From Candidatus Kapaibacterium sp. (GTDB taxonomy: Bacteria > Bacteroidota > Ignavibacteria > Kapaibacteriales > WFXC01): a stretch of DNA of 64,000 nt. The position numbers were made by a program, and so were the translations under genes. The stretch covers positions 1 through 64,000 of the forward strand of contig WFXC01000014.1 in assembly GCA_015490805.1 (NCBI GenBank), in the 5' to 3' direction. The notes under the pieces are model-generated. The model had not been told where the DNA came from. It worked only from the letters and a program-made list of their open reading frames with translations, and searched no databases. Below, one piece after another: positions 54,391 through 63,875 of the stretch (position 1 is its first letter; the number at the start of each line of letters is the position of its first letter).

Positions 54391-54860
54391 CCTCCACTCT
54401 GGCGATGCCTGTTTTGCCGCCAGAAAGTCCAGCTATACTTCCCTGGCGTGTGGTTGTAAAGATAAAAGCACACGCCCAAGAGACAGAGATTTTTCGCAAA
54501 ATTGCTCCGCTGGAGTACAGTCCATAACCAGGAACTCTCCGGGGTCACGAACGAAGGGGTGACCAGAAGTGCTGGCAGATGCACCGTAACCGTTACCACG
54601 ATCAGGAAAGCGCCCAGAAGAACGGCTGCCTTTCGTAATTGATATCCGATCAAGACCATTGCGCCCCCGGAGATCAGGATGACACCGCACACTATGGAAA
54701 CCAGGCGCTTCGCCGGTACCCACAGCGGCATTAAGCGCTGGAGCAGGTCGTCGGCAAAGAGATGTTCAGCACCAACGCCAAGAAAAATCAGGCTAAAGAA
54801 CAACCGAAACAGCAAATCGCTCCGATCAGGCGTCAGCCATTGCGAAAATCGCTCCATCAT
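54387..54860 (-). CDS. DoxX-like small membrane protein
   Basis: About 157 residues, start ATG 54860 overlapping the SDR stop (ATGA); the track ORF starts earlier within the SDR gene. Four hydrophobic helices; the first, DLLFRLFFSLIFLGVGAEHLF, and RLVSIVCGVILISGGAMVLIG are DoxX/DUF4267-like. DoxX proteins are thought to handle quinone or redox functions, but here that is inference. It is translationally coupled to the SDR gene. Confidence 0.65.
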   Translation of the reverse strand: MMERFSQWLTPDRSDLLFRLFFSLIFLGVGAEHLFADDLLQRLMPLWVPAKRLVSIVCGVILISGGAMVLIGYQLRKAAVLLGAFLIVVTVTVHLPALLVTPSFVTPESSWLWTVLQRSNFAKNLCLLGVCFYLYNHTPGKYSWTFWRQNRHRQSGG

Positions 54861-55705
54861 TGTCGATGCCACTGCGGCAATTGATGATACAAAATCCAGT
54901 GGTACAATCGACGAGGCAGCAGGCGGCGGAACAGGATGAAAAACCACGCATCAGGCGTCGCCGGCACCCGCAGTGGTGGCTTACGGGCTCGAATAACGCG
55001 ATAGATCACTCGAGCAACTGAGTGCGGTGTTGCCAGTGCTCGCTCCATCAGGCGATCGATAAACCGCTGCATTGCCTGATATTCCCATCGGTACGGCTGC
55101 TGGGCTTTCTGCTTTGCTTTTTTCGGCAATAGCACCTTGCGAAAAGCTTCGGAGCGCACAAAGCCAGGCTGCACCAGCGTGACAAAAATGTTCCACGGAC
55201 GCACCTCATACCACAAAGCCTCGCTGGCCCCCTCCAGCGCAAATTTCGATGCACTGTAAGGAGACATTGTCGGCATCGCCATCATTCCTCCGACCGAAGA
55301 CACATTGATAATCTTGCCTGATCGCTGCGCCCGCATCAAAGGAAGTACCGCTCGAATTAAGTTCATCGGACCAAAATAATTTACCGCAAACTGCTGATAC
55401 TCTTCTTCCGGCGACATATCTTCCACCACTGCCCGATACGAAATAGCCGCATTGTTGACCAGCACATCAATGCGTCCAAATCGCTGGTGTACTTCCTTGA
55501 TTACTTCGGTATGCGTATCCAATTGGTCAACATCCAGAGAATAGCAGGCAACCTGAGGCATCGTCCGAAATAACTCAACCAGCGTTGCAAACGAAGCCTG
55601 ACGGGTCGTTGCCACCACCTGATACTGTCTGGTTGCTGCTAACAACCGGACCAATGCTGCTCCGATTCCTGAGCTAGCACCTGTCACCAACACAACAGGA
55701 TACAT
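54857..55705 (-). CDS. Short-chain dehydrogenase/reductase
   Basis: About 282 residues, ATG 55705 after GGAGGGTGAA. Rossmann NAD(P) site VTGASSGIGAAL, NNAA, and the catalytic Ser/Tyr/Lys set (VSSVGG, YSASKFALEG). The C-terminal membrane-prone segment (FILFRRLLPRRLYHWIL) resembles the DltE/retinol-dehydrogenase-like classical SDRs. Substrate unknown. A perfect palindrome lies in the divergent promoter region shared with the sensor kinase. Confidence 0.88.
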   Translation of the reverse strand: MYPVVLVTGASSGIGAALVRLLAATRQYQVVATTRQASFATLVELFRTMPQVACYSLDVDQLDTHTEVIKEVHQRFGRIDVLVNNAAISYRAVVEDMSPEEEYQQFAVNYFGPMNLIRAVLPLMRAQRSGKIINVSSVGGMMAMPTMSPYSASKFALEGASEALWYEVRPWNIFVTLVQPGFVRSEAFRKVLLPKKAKQKAQQPYRWEYQAMQRFIDRLMERALATPHSVARVIYRVIRARKPPLRVPATPDAWFFILFRRLLPRRLYHWILYHQLPQWHRQ

Positions 55706-55734
55706 TTCACCCTCCTGCTCACCAAACAATGAAT

Positions 55735-55751
55735 TTACGAAATTTTCGTAA
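55735..55751. promoter_or_regulatory. 17-bp perfect palindrome, operator candidate
   Basis: TTACGAAATTTTCGTAA is TTACGAAA and TTTCGTAA around one central T. It sits 30 bases before the SDR start on one side and about 80 bases before the sensor kinase start on the other. The position and symmetry fit a regulator-binding site for both divergent genes. No cognate regulator is identifiable. Confidence 0.55.
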
Positions 55752-55831
55752 TTTGCTTAACAAACAGGAGGTGGGAGCACAGCGGCAGGAAAAAGGCGCA
55801 ACGGAACGAAACATTCGAATAAACAAAAAAA

Positions 55832-58800
55832 ATGAAACGACAAAATCTCTTATGTGCAACCATCACCATTGTCGTAACGCTTGCTTTTCTTTTCCATCCG
55901 TTGTTTGGGGCTACGCTGGAACCTCACCTGTTTTCGCAAAATGCTGCTCTACCCTCTGCGTATATCACTGCTCTGGCAACTGATCACGATGGGAGAATTC
56001 TAATCGGAACCATTCGTGGTCTGGCACGATACGACGGCTACGAAATTCAAACCTTTACTGTACGAAATGGTTTAGCCTCCAATGAAATCTCGGCTCTATT
56101 AGTTGATAGCCGCAACCGGATATGGGTTGGTCACAGCAACGGGAAACTCACTCTCTGGCACAACAATGCTTTTCAAATTATTCCACTGTCCAACGCTCCC
56201 AATGCTCCCATTGTTTCACTCTACGAAGATAGCCATAACCAGATATGGATTGGCACCCTCGGAAACGGCGTTTTCATCTTAGGAGAGCAAATTTCGCATC
56301 TCACCAGCAAAAATGGGCTGCCAGGCAATGCAGTATTCGCCGTTCTTGAAGATAGCCGGCAACGAATCTGGATCGGGACAGAAAATGGATTAGCTATCAT
56401 CCCATCAGTATCTGCCCTTTCTACTCCCACCCAATGGGAATACCTGGATCGTTCCAGGGGATTGCCGGATAACTGGGTTCGATGTTTAGCAGAAGACAAT
56501 CAGGGACGGATCTGGATTGGAACCCGTAATGGTGGTATTGCCAGCTATTCCGAAGCCCGCAAACTGCGTGGCAAATCTCCCTGGCAGTATTTTTCGCGTA
56601 AGCAAGGATATCGAATCGCTTCATTCATTACCCGACTTTTAATTGACCCTTCCGGCACTCTCTGGATCGGCACTTACGGTGGTGGCGTTGCGCAGATCCG
56701 AAATGGTAAATACCTGCACCGATATGGCAAAAATGAAGGGATCCCCAACTTAGATGTCTTGGCGCTTACTCAGGACCGGGAAGGGCAAATCTGGGTTGGC
56801 ACATTCGGCGGTGGTATTGTGCTTTTTCGGCCTGCCATCATCACTCGATACACTGCGAAAAACCGTTTGCCCAGCAACAACGTATTAGCAGTCATTGACG
56901 ACCACCAGCAATTCCTCTGGATTGCGACAGACAATGGCTTAGCACAAATTCGGTATCCCACACTTCCCGGACGTCCCTTAGATATCACTGTATATTCACC
57001 AAAAGACACAACAGCTGATCTTATCACCGTACTCTTGCAGGACTCCTCGAAACAATGCTGGGGCATTTCCGCCCGCGGTAAGATCTATTCTCTGCGTCGA
57101 TCTGGAATACAAATACGATTTCGCGCAGCCATTACACAACTCCAAGCTGCTGCTATTGATACCTTGGGCAACTTTTGGCTCTTAGATCGTACTAACAAAC
57201 TCCTGGTATATTCCCCATCTGGACAACTTCAACGATGGCACACTATCCCCGAAAGCGATGGGGCTGTCCGGGGACTATCACTGGATCCCTATTATGGAAC
57301 ATTGATTTTGACTGATAAAGCACTGCTCCAGTTGCACGATGATCAATTCCGTCGCTTTCCATTCAACCTTACGACGCTTTACCCGACCGTATTAGCCGTG
57401 GATCCCACTCATACAATCTGGATTGGCACGAACGGTCAGGGCATCCTACAAATTTCGCCCGAAAATCAACTGCGACGTATGGAAAGTGCACCGCGATTTG
57501 TCTCTGATGTCATCACTGCCTTGTTTGTCGACCTTCACAGTCAGAACCTTTGGATTGGAACCAACCAGGGCTTTGCCCGATTTTCGTTCGCTAATCGCCA
57601 ATTTTATCCGTATGGTCCGAATGAAGGGTTCCCAGCAATTGAAATTAACACCGGTGCTATCAGCCGGGATCGTTATGGAAATATCTGGATGGGCAGCGTT
57701 GATGGAGCGTATTCATATCGGCTCACGGAAGCGGAATCCCAGACTTTTATTCCCGACATCGTCATCAAGCGTGTCAAAATTATGGCTTTGGACAGTGCAA
57801 TTTCCAGCGGCAGCACCATTCCATACGACTATAATTACCTCCTCTTTGAATATGCTGGCATTAGTCTGCATAATCCCAAAGCGATTCGCTACTCTTATAT
57901 GCTGGCGGGATTTGACACAGCCTGGAGCGCCCCTACTGCCAAACGCTCAGTGCTCTATTCGCAACTACCACCGGGTACGTATATTTTCAAGGTCCGGGCA
58001 GGCTATCTGTATGGACAGTGGTCAAAACATCCGGCAACGTTTGAATTCACTATTGCACCTCCCTGGTGGCAAACTCACTGGTTCTACCTTGGTATCGCTC
58101 TGCTGCTGACCTTGCTTACCAGCGGCATTCTGTGGTATCGAAACTACCGGGTTGCGCAACTCAATCAATGGTTAGAAAAAGAAGTTGCACGCCGAACTGC
58201 TGCATTAGTTGCAAAAACGCAGGAGTTAGAACTGGTCATTCAGGAGTTAGAGCAGGCAAAGCAGCGGGCGGAAGCAGCAAATGAAGCGAAAATGAATTTT
58301 TTAGCCAAAGTAACCCATGAACTGCGCACCCCCCTGAACATTATCTTAGGCTTTACCCGTCGCTTGCTCCGTAAGCATCAGATCACCTCTCCCGATGCCC
58401 TGAAAGCATTAGATGCTATCTACCGCAATGCGGAAACTCTATTAGCACACATCAACTCTATTCTGCAGTATGCCCGGATGGAAACGCAAAAAACAGAAAG
58501 CCTCATTACCAAAGTTGATTTGTCCAATCTCCTCTCGCGGTTGGTCGAAGAATTCCGCCCTATCCTCCACAAAGGAGTGCAACTACAATTGCAGATTCAC
58601 TCTCAGGATTTAACTGTCTATGGTAATGCTCAAATGATTGATCAAATCCTGAAAAACCTCTTAAGCAACGCAATCCGGTTTACTGAGCAGGGCTCCATTA
58701 CAATACGTGTATCTACCATCACTGACCATAGTCTTCCCTACTTAGCAATCGACGTTCAGGACACTGGACGCGGCATCGCTAAGGATGATCAACCATCAAT

Positions 58801-59038
58801 CTTTGAACCTTTCCACCAAGGCAAAACTGCGGATTCTACGTCTATCTTTGGTGGTATTGGTTTAGGATTAGCTATTGCAAAACAGTTTGCGATGGAAATG
58901 CAGGGAGATCTTCGACTTCTCTATTCGGAATTAGGCAAGGGAAGTACATTTCGTCTGCTTCTGCCACAGAAACTCATATGGAAAGAAAAAATTTTGCAGA
59001 CATCCAAGAAAATTGAAAAAGTAGAAAATGTTGCCTAA
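55832..59038 (+). CDS. Propeller-type membrane sensor histidine kinase
   Basis: 1068 residues: signal sequence (about 1-27), two beta-propellers built of repeats with the 'W-I-G-T' pattern (RIWIGTENGL, WIGTNGQGI and others, about 45-640), a Y_Y_Y domain (about 670-745), one transmembrane helix (about 749-770), a coiled coil, then HisKA with THELRTPLNIILG (His near 828), N-box LKNLLSNAIRF, G1 DTGRGI and G2 GIGLGLAIA. It has the periplasmic layout of Bacteroidetes hybrid two-component systems, but lacks the receiver and AraC-type DNA-binding parts. It overlaps the next gene by 11 bases. Confidence 0.93.
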   Translation: MKRQNLLCATITIVVTLAFLFHPLFGATLEPHLFSQNAALPSAYITALATDHDGRILIGTIRGLARYDGYEIQTFTVRNGLASNEISALLVDSRNRIWVGHSNGKLTLWHNNAFQIIPLSNAPNAPIVSLYEDSHNQIWIGTLGNGVFILGEQISHLTSKNGLPGNAVFAVLEDSRQRIWIGTENGLAIIPSVSALSTPTQWEYLDRSRGLPDNWVRCLAEDNQGRIWIGTRNGGIASYSEARKLRGKSPWQYFSRKQGYRIASFITRLLIDPSGTLWIGTYGGGVAQIRNGKYLHRYGKNEGIPNLDVLALTQDREGQIWVGTFGGGIVLFRPAIITRYTAKNRLPSNNVLAVIDDHQQFLWIATDNGLAQIRYPTLPGRPLDITVYSPKDTTADLITVLLQDSSKQCWGISARGKIYSLRRSGIQIRFRAAITQLQAAAIDTLGNFWLLDRTNKLLVYSPSGQLQRWHTIPESDGAVRGLSLDPYYGTLILTDKALLQLHDDQFRRFPFNLTTLYPTVLAVDPTHTIWIGTNGQGILQISPENQLRRMESAPRFVSDVITALFVDLHSQNLWIGTNQGFARFSFANRQFYPYGPNEGFPAIEINTGAISRDRYGNIWMGSVDGAYSYRLTEAESQTFIPDIVIKRVKIMALDSAISSGSTIPYDYNYLLFEYAGISLHNPKAIRYSYMLAGFDTAWSAPTAKRSVLYSQLPPGTYIFKVRAGYLYGQWSKHPATFEFTIAPPWWQTHWFYLGIALLLTLLTSGILWYRNYRVAQLNQWLEKEVARRTAALVAKTQELELVIQELEQAKQRAEAANEAKMNFLAKVTHELRTPLNIILGFTRRLLRKHQITSPDALKALDAIYRNAETLLAHINSILQYARMETQKTESLITKVDLSNLLSRLVEEFRPILHKGVQLQLQIHSQDLTVYGNAQMIDQILKNLLSNAIRFTEQGSITIRVSTITDHSLPYLAIDVQDTGRGIAKDDQPSIFEPFHQGKTADSTSIFGGIGLGLAIAKQFAMEMQGDLRLLYSELGKGSTFRLLLPQKLIWKEKILQTSKKIEKVENVA

Positions 59039-60191
59039 CTCTTCTCGGCGGTACTCAATGGCTTCTGAATTCTCCCATATCCATTTGCTCATCATTGAAG
59101 ATCTACCGGACAATATGGAGCTCCTCAAGCTGGACTTACAGGATCAACTACCCGGCGTAAAGATAACCGAAGCCAGTGACGGGGTCGAGGCACTGGAAAA
59201 ACTTCGCGCCCAGGATTTCTCCGTTGTGATCTGCGATGTGCTCTTACCCCGAATGGATGGGTTTGAAGTTCTGCGCCAGACTCGCCAAATCCCTCACCGG
59301 GAAACGATCCCTTTTCTCTTCCTCTCGGCTCTGAATCAGGAAGAAGCAATCAAAAAGGGCTTAGCCTTAGGAGCTGTAGATTACGTTACCAAACCTTACG
59401 ACGAAGAAATTCTTGCTTACAAAGTTCGAAATTTAGCCCAGTTGAAATTTTTACAAGATGAGCTCCGGCAAACCCAGGAAGAATTAGAACGTGCGAATCG
59501 CTTCTTAGCAGAATTGAACGATGAGAAAAACCAGATGCTTCGGCTTCTTTCTCACGACCTTCGATCTCCGCTCAGCGGCATTCGCGGATTAGCCAGGATC
59601 CTGCAAACTGATGAGGCTACCAACCCAGATACGGTCAAAGAATTTGCCCAGCTCATCGAGAATTCTATCACCAATATTCTGCCCATCATTGATGAGCTCA
59701 CCTTTATATCGCACTTCAGTGCTGGACAGTTGACTAAACAACAGTGTGACCTGGCACAAATACTCCAAAACGTATTGAATTTGCTTGATCCACTCATCAG
59801 TAAGAAGAAGATCAAGCTCAGTATGCAGCTTAATGCCTCATCCCTGTTGGCAGATTGTGCGAAGCTACTACAAATGCTCCACAGCCTCATACTTCCAATT
59901 GTCGAAAACGCAAATCCTCATAGTACACTGCGGATTACAACTGATATTCCTTCCGCTGCCGCCATATTGTTGCGTATTGAAAATAATGCTACCGAAATTT
60001 CAGATGCAATGCTGCAGGAACTTCAAGGAGAAGCGGGCAACAACACTCGACCAATGTCTCCCTTGCGAATGAACTTCCGCTTAGCTCGGCTCATCGCCCA
60101 GCTTCATCAAGGATCCTTGGAGATGGCAAAGTCGGGTGATAATGTGGTCATTCGCCTCTCCCTCCCCGTAAACGTCACCAATGAGTCGTGA
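59028..60191 (+). CDS. Receiver-HisKA protein with degenerate ATPase domain
   Basis: 387 residues (ATG 59058 is an alternative start). Receiver domain about 15-135: LLIIEDLPDNMELLK, phospho-acceptor Asp in VVICDVLLPRMDGFEV, conserved Lys in TKPYDEEIL. A HisKA helix follows with an intact H-box, LLSHDLRSPLSGIRG (His near 175). The last 130 residues should be the ATPase, but the N-box (LHSLILPIVENAN), G1 (IENNATEI) and G2 motifs are not canonical. It may be a phospho-relay partner or pseudo-kinase for the preceding sensor. Its 3' end overlaps the converging gene by 17 bases. Confidence 0.85.
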   Translation: MLPNSSRRYSMASEFSHIHLLIIEDLPDNMELLKLDLQDQLPGVKITEASDGVEALEKLRAQDFSVVICDVLLPRMDGFEVLRQTRQIPHRETIPFLFLSALNQEEAIKKGLALGAVDYVTKPYDEEILAYKVRNLAQLKFLQDELRQTQEELERANRFLAELNDEKNQMLRLLSHDLRSPLSGIRGLARILQTDEATNPDTVKEFAQLIENSITNILPIIDELTFISHFSAGQLTKQQCDLAQILQNVLNLLDPLISKKKIKLSMQLNASSLLADCAKLLQMLHSLILPIVENANPHSTLRITTDIPSAAAILLRIENNATEISDAMLQELQGEAGNNTRPMSPLRMNFRLARLIAQLHQGSLEMAKSGDNVVIRLSLPVNVTNES

Positions 60192-62097
60192 TTTGTACTG
60201 TTAGCCATTGTGTATTCTGCCAACACGGAGGGCGCCCTGTCTGGTCTTCGCACTGTAGCATTTGTGAAAGACGGTACTTCCATCGAAACTCAATCCCGAG
60301 CTGAGCAAGCGCTGTCCATCGCAGCACTCCAACTATATCGATGCCATAACGTGCGAGACGGGCAAGATTCCACTGTGCTTGCACCCCTGGCTCCCAGATC
60401 CACAGCTCTGCATTGGAGAGGGCATAGCTACCCACCTGCACTATGAATTGCATATCTTGAAGAAAGCGGGACGCGAATCGTCCCATATTGATCAGTGCTA
60501 TGCCATAACCAGTGGGTCGATTAGAAAGCTGATGCTCAAAGGAAGCAATAAATTGTATTCGCGTCAAAAATGCTGCGCGGCGATTGAAGGCCGCCCGAAA
60601 TTGCAAAATTGCTTGCAAATCGTACTGTGGAACAAGCGCAAATGCTGTCGACTGTCGCTGATCCGTAACCTTCCGCTGTCCTCGTAGTTCAACCCATATA
60701 GGATAACGACCTCGCTGCTGCCGCCATCCCATCCGGACCTCCACGCCAGTAGCCCGATAAAAATGCCCACCTTGTGGCTGCAAAGATTGGAAAAGATCGC
60801 TGTAGAAGTACCAGAGACTATTCCGTAACCGCATTTGTATGCCGGTATACACACCTATTTCGTTTCCCGGTGGCGTCCATTGACCAAAATTTGTTCCCCA
60901 CGGTGATCGATACTGCGATGAAAAGTAGCGAGTAGCTACTGCTACGCGAAGCTGACTTGAAAGTCGTTGCTGATACCCTAACCGAATCCCCTGCTGTCCC
61001 TGTGGCAACAGTGTCAGTTCGCCCCCAATGGTCGCGGTGGTACCCCGCCACTGTGCAAATACAGTTGTTGCCAGCCACTGTTGATACGGGGGACTATACC
61101 GTGATTGGGAGTGAATTGGATGATCATATGCAAAGTATCCTATCGCAGTGCCAACACGCCAGGCTGAATGCCGCAATTCTACCCCCGCCCCTGCAACATA
61201 TTCCTGAAAACTATGACGTCCTCGAATCTCGCTCTGTGTTCGAAATGTTTCGCCAACATTAATCGAGGTAACTACTCCAAGGCTATCTATACTTCCACTG
61301 CGCTTCCGATATGATCCCCACCCCAATAGACAGAGTTGCACTCGAGCACTCGGACGACTTCGATACTCCGCAGCAATCCCGCGAAACCGCATTCCTGCAA
61401 ACGTGGAACGAAATGGATAGATGCCAACTGCAAACCGTAAAACCGGACTAATGACATCTGTGCTTTTCCAGTTTCCTAAACCATACCACAGTAAATTGCC
61501 CAAACCAAGCCGTACACCAAAATCTCCTACGACGACCTTCCACCGATCTCCGACTCTCCAGAAAGTCCCTTGCAGTGCTGCATACTGCAACGGTTCCCCC
61601 GGATCCTTGGCAAACTGGAGAAATCCTTGCCATTCTTTGATGGTGACAGTTAAGCGATGAAGGAAAGTCGTAAGATCCCCTTGAAATGTGCCACGATGAA
61701 TTTGCGAAACTGGGGGAAATCTGGAACCCCAGCGCAGACGATAGACAAAGCTGCGGGACGGTGGTAGCACCTCTAATACAAAAAGCCGTTGAAACAGTTC
61801 GCACTGCCAGGAAGCTGCAAAAAACCGACAAAGATCTTCTAAGCTGTTGATATGTCCCGCTGCCACTTCCTTTAAAATCCGGCGGGCAAGCAGCGGGGAA
61901 ATCCACGGCAAAAACAACAAATCCTCCTCAGTGGCTTCGTAGAGATTGACTGGATTTTGGGTTCGCGACACAAATTCCTCGACCCACTCAGCAAATCCCG
62001 GATCTGTTACCATCCCGTAATCCTGCACCAGCGGTAAGTACTGGGCAACACACGTTATGGGAAATACCAATATAATCCAGAATTTCACCGTGCCCAT
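60175..62097 (-). CDS. Outer-membrane protein with N-terminal helix-hairpin-helix region
   Basis: 640 residues: signal peptide (about 1-18), an N-terminal helical piece (about 48-85) with NLYEATEEDLLFLPWISPLLARRI, which has the LxxLPxI helix-hairpin-helix pattern of ComEA-like DNA-binding domains, then about 500 residues of strand-rich barrel sequence. Similar FCB proteins of helix-hairpin-helix plus barrel type are known to me only as hypothetical. It might bind DNA or peptides at the periplasmic face (inference). It overlaps the preceding PorV-like gene by 13 bases. Confidence 0.65.
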   Translation of the reverse strand: MGTVKFWIILVFPITCVAQYLPLVQDYGMVTDPGFAEWVEEFVSRTQNPVNLYEATEEDLLFLPWISPLLARRILKEVAAGHINSLEDLCRFFAASWQCELFQRLFVLEVLPPSRSFVYRLRWGSRFPPVSQIHRGTFQGDLTTFLHRLTVTIKEWQGFLQFAKDPGEPLQYAALQGTFWRVGDRWKVVVGDFGVRLGLGNLLWYGLGNWKSTDVISPVLRFAVGIYPFRSTFAGMRFRGIAAEYRSRPSARVQLCLLGWGSYRKRSGSIDSLGVVTSINVGETFRTQSEIRGRHSFQEYVAGAGVELRHSAWRVGTAIGYFAYDHPIHSQSRYSPPYQQWLATTVFAQWRGTTATIGGELTLLPQGQQGIRLGYQQRLSSQLRVAVATRYFSSQYRSPWGTNFGQWTPPGNEIGVYTGIQMRLRNSLWYFYSDLFQSLQPQGGHFYRATGVEVRMGWRQQRGRYPIWVELRGQRKVTDQRQSTAFALVPQYDLQAILQFRAAFNRRAAFLTRIQFIASFEHQLSNRPTGYGIALINMGRFASRFLQDMQFIVQVGSYALSNAELWIWEPGVQAQWNLARLARYGIDIVGVLRWTALAQLGIEFRWKYRLSQMLQCEDQTGRPPCWQNTQWLTVQITTHW

Positions 62098-62942
62098 ATG
62101 TATTCAATGGCAACTTCCACAACTATTCCTAAGATTGGTTGGTAACTAACCACCATCTCGGCTATCGTACTGCCTGCTGGCACCGCTATACTAAACTCGG
62201 CTGTTGCAGGAAAAAGCTGATATCCGATTCGTAGCGGTACACCAATCGCTGCTGTTTCAAACAAACCATACGCCGAAGGCGCTGCAAAGCTCCGAAGCAA
62301 GACCCCTACTTCCATCGAAGCCTCTGGCTGATGCCAGCGCAAACTTGCTGTTACTTCGTAGATTGCTATGGAAGTTTGTGCACGACGGAAATGTGGAAAA
62401 TTCTGGACCGTAGCTGCTACCGACCAGACAGTATCAATGCTAAACAGGACAGCAGTTGACCAGCTCCCATCCAGCCACGTTCGAAGCGATCCAAACTGCT
62501 GATACCGAACTGCCAGCCGCCCTCCAATAAAAAAGGAGGGTAGCTCTGCATACCCAACCGATAGTGCTGTTTGGAGTTCTGTAAATTTCGCTCCTCCAGT
62601 ACCGTGAATGATAACGCTCATCGGTAATCCCTGCACAACGGTTGGTAACAATATCCCAGTTGTTAACCGATTTAATGCTGATAGTCCAAATCGGGACGGC
62701 TGTACTGCGAAAAAAACCCGATTTTGCACTTCAAGGGTATCCTGAAAATATGCCAGAGCAGCAGGATTGCGATCTACAACCCGAAACCAGGATAATAACG
62801 TTCCACAATACGGCGATATCAGAGGAAATCGCTGCTGCGGCAAAGTTTGTCCTTTCCCATCCACGCTGCTACTCAACACTATCAAAAACACAATCCCCAG
62901 AGCAGGAAGTCGTACATTGTTTTTTAAACAGGTGTGTGACAT
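62085..62942 (-). CDS. PorV/PorQ-like outer-membrane barrel protein
   Basis: 285 residues with an N-terminal hydrophobic signal (ALGIVFLIVLSSSV). The phrase VVDRNPAALAYFQ and the following short strands match the UPF0164/PorV-type family of FadL-like barrels seen in T9SS-bearing bacteria. In PorV the barrel carries cargo at the T9SS. Start codons at 62942 (minus) and 62946 (plus, DUF4835) lie 3 bases apart, so one or both true starts may be internal (GTG 62915 here). Confidence 0.6.
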   Translation of the reverse strand: MSHTCLKNNVRLPALGIVFLIVLSSSVDGKGQTLPQQRFPLISPYCGTLLSWFRVVDRNPAALAYFQDTLEVQNRVFFAVQPSRFGLSALNRLTTGILLPTVVQGLPMSVIIHGTGGAKFTELQTALSVGYAELPSFFIGGRLAVRYQQFGSLRTWLDGSWSTAVLFSIDTVWSVAATVQNFPHFRRAQTSIAIYEVTASLRWHQPEASMEVGVLLRSFAAPSAYGLFETAAIGVPLRIGYQLFPATAEFSIAVPAGSTIAEMVVSYQPILGIVVEVAIEYIWAR

Positions 62943-62945
62943 TAA

Positions 62946-63863
62946 ATGAGTGATTTCTTTATGCGACAGCGTTCAACTTCGTTACTTGTCCTCACACTGT
63001 CTATGCTGGCCTTCTGGCGTTCAACTGCCCAAGAAATTGAAGCAACTGTTACGCTCAATACGGAATTATTACCACCCGAAGAAGCGTTCAATTTAGAAAC
63101 TTTTCGCTCCGATCTGGAATACTATATTAACAATTCCCAATTTACTGACCAAGAGTGGGAAGGAGCAAAAATTCCTGTCACGATTACGGTTTATTTTACT
63201 GGCGGTAGTGACGGTCGGTACACTGCTCGCTTATCTATTGCGGCTGACCGTTATCTTGGCGGTAGCCTGGAACATCGATCCCCACTCTGCCGCATTGTTG
63301 ATCCCCAGTGGCACTTTTTCTACCGCCCCAATACTGTGTTAACCTATCAGCCAAACCGCTTTGATCCTCTGAGCTCGCTGATTGACTTCTATATGCTGCT
63401 GATCATTGGAATGGACGGAGACAGCTATGCTGAACTGGGAGGCAGTGCTGCCTATCAGGCAGCTTACCGCATCTGGGAACTGGGAAATGCGGCTCAATAC
63501 CCAGGATTTGAACGCTCGACGGAACCCGGAGAATACAGCAAATATCAAGTTATTGCTGAATTAACCTCTGCTGAATTTGAGGATTTTCGCCGCCTGATTT
63601 TCCAGTACTACGCTGACGGTCTGGATATCCTCGCAACCGATCCTACCACAGCTCAACAAACAGTAGATGCTCTCCTGTCAGAAATGGTACGCTGGAAGCA
63701 TCGTCTTGGCAAACCCAGTGTTTTGCTCCGGCTCTTTTTTGACACCAAAGTCAACGAGCTGATCGATCTCTTTCGCAACTATGAAAAGCGCCGGGAAGTT
63801 GTCCAAAAATTGCAATACTTAGATCCTGGGCATAGTCTTGATTATCAACAACTGCTCCGCTGA
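62946..63863 (+). CDS. DUF4835 family protein
   Basis: 305 residues, signal peptide ending RSTAQEIEA. QEIEATVTLNTELL, the FINN-like YYINNSQFTDQEWEG segment, and DFYMLLIIGMDGDSY are DUF4835 hallmarks, a Bacteroidetes-restricted periplasmic protein of unknown function. I recall it often lying next to coaBC in that phylum; here coaBC is elsewhere. ATG 62961 is an alternative start. It is 12 bases before tadA. Confidence 0.88.
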   Translation: MSDFFMRQRSTSLLVLTLSMLAFWRSTAQEIEATVTLNTELLPPEEAFNLETFRSDLEYYINNSQFTDQEWEGAKIPVTITVYFTGGSDGRYTARLSIAADRYLGGSLEHRSPLCRIVDPQWHFFYRPNTVLTYQPNRFDPLSSLIDFYMLLIIGMDGDSYAELGGSAAYQAAYRIWELGNAAQYPGFERSTEPGEYSKYQVIAELTSAEFEDFRRLIFQYYADGLDILATDPTTAQQTVDALLSEMVRWKHRLGKPSVLLRLFFDTKVNELIDLFRNYEKRREVVQKLQYLDPGHSLDYQQLLR

Positions 63864-63875
63864 CCTTCTTGGAGT

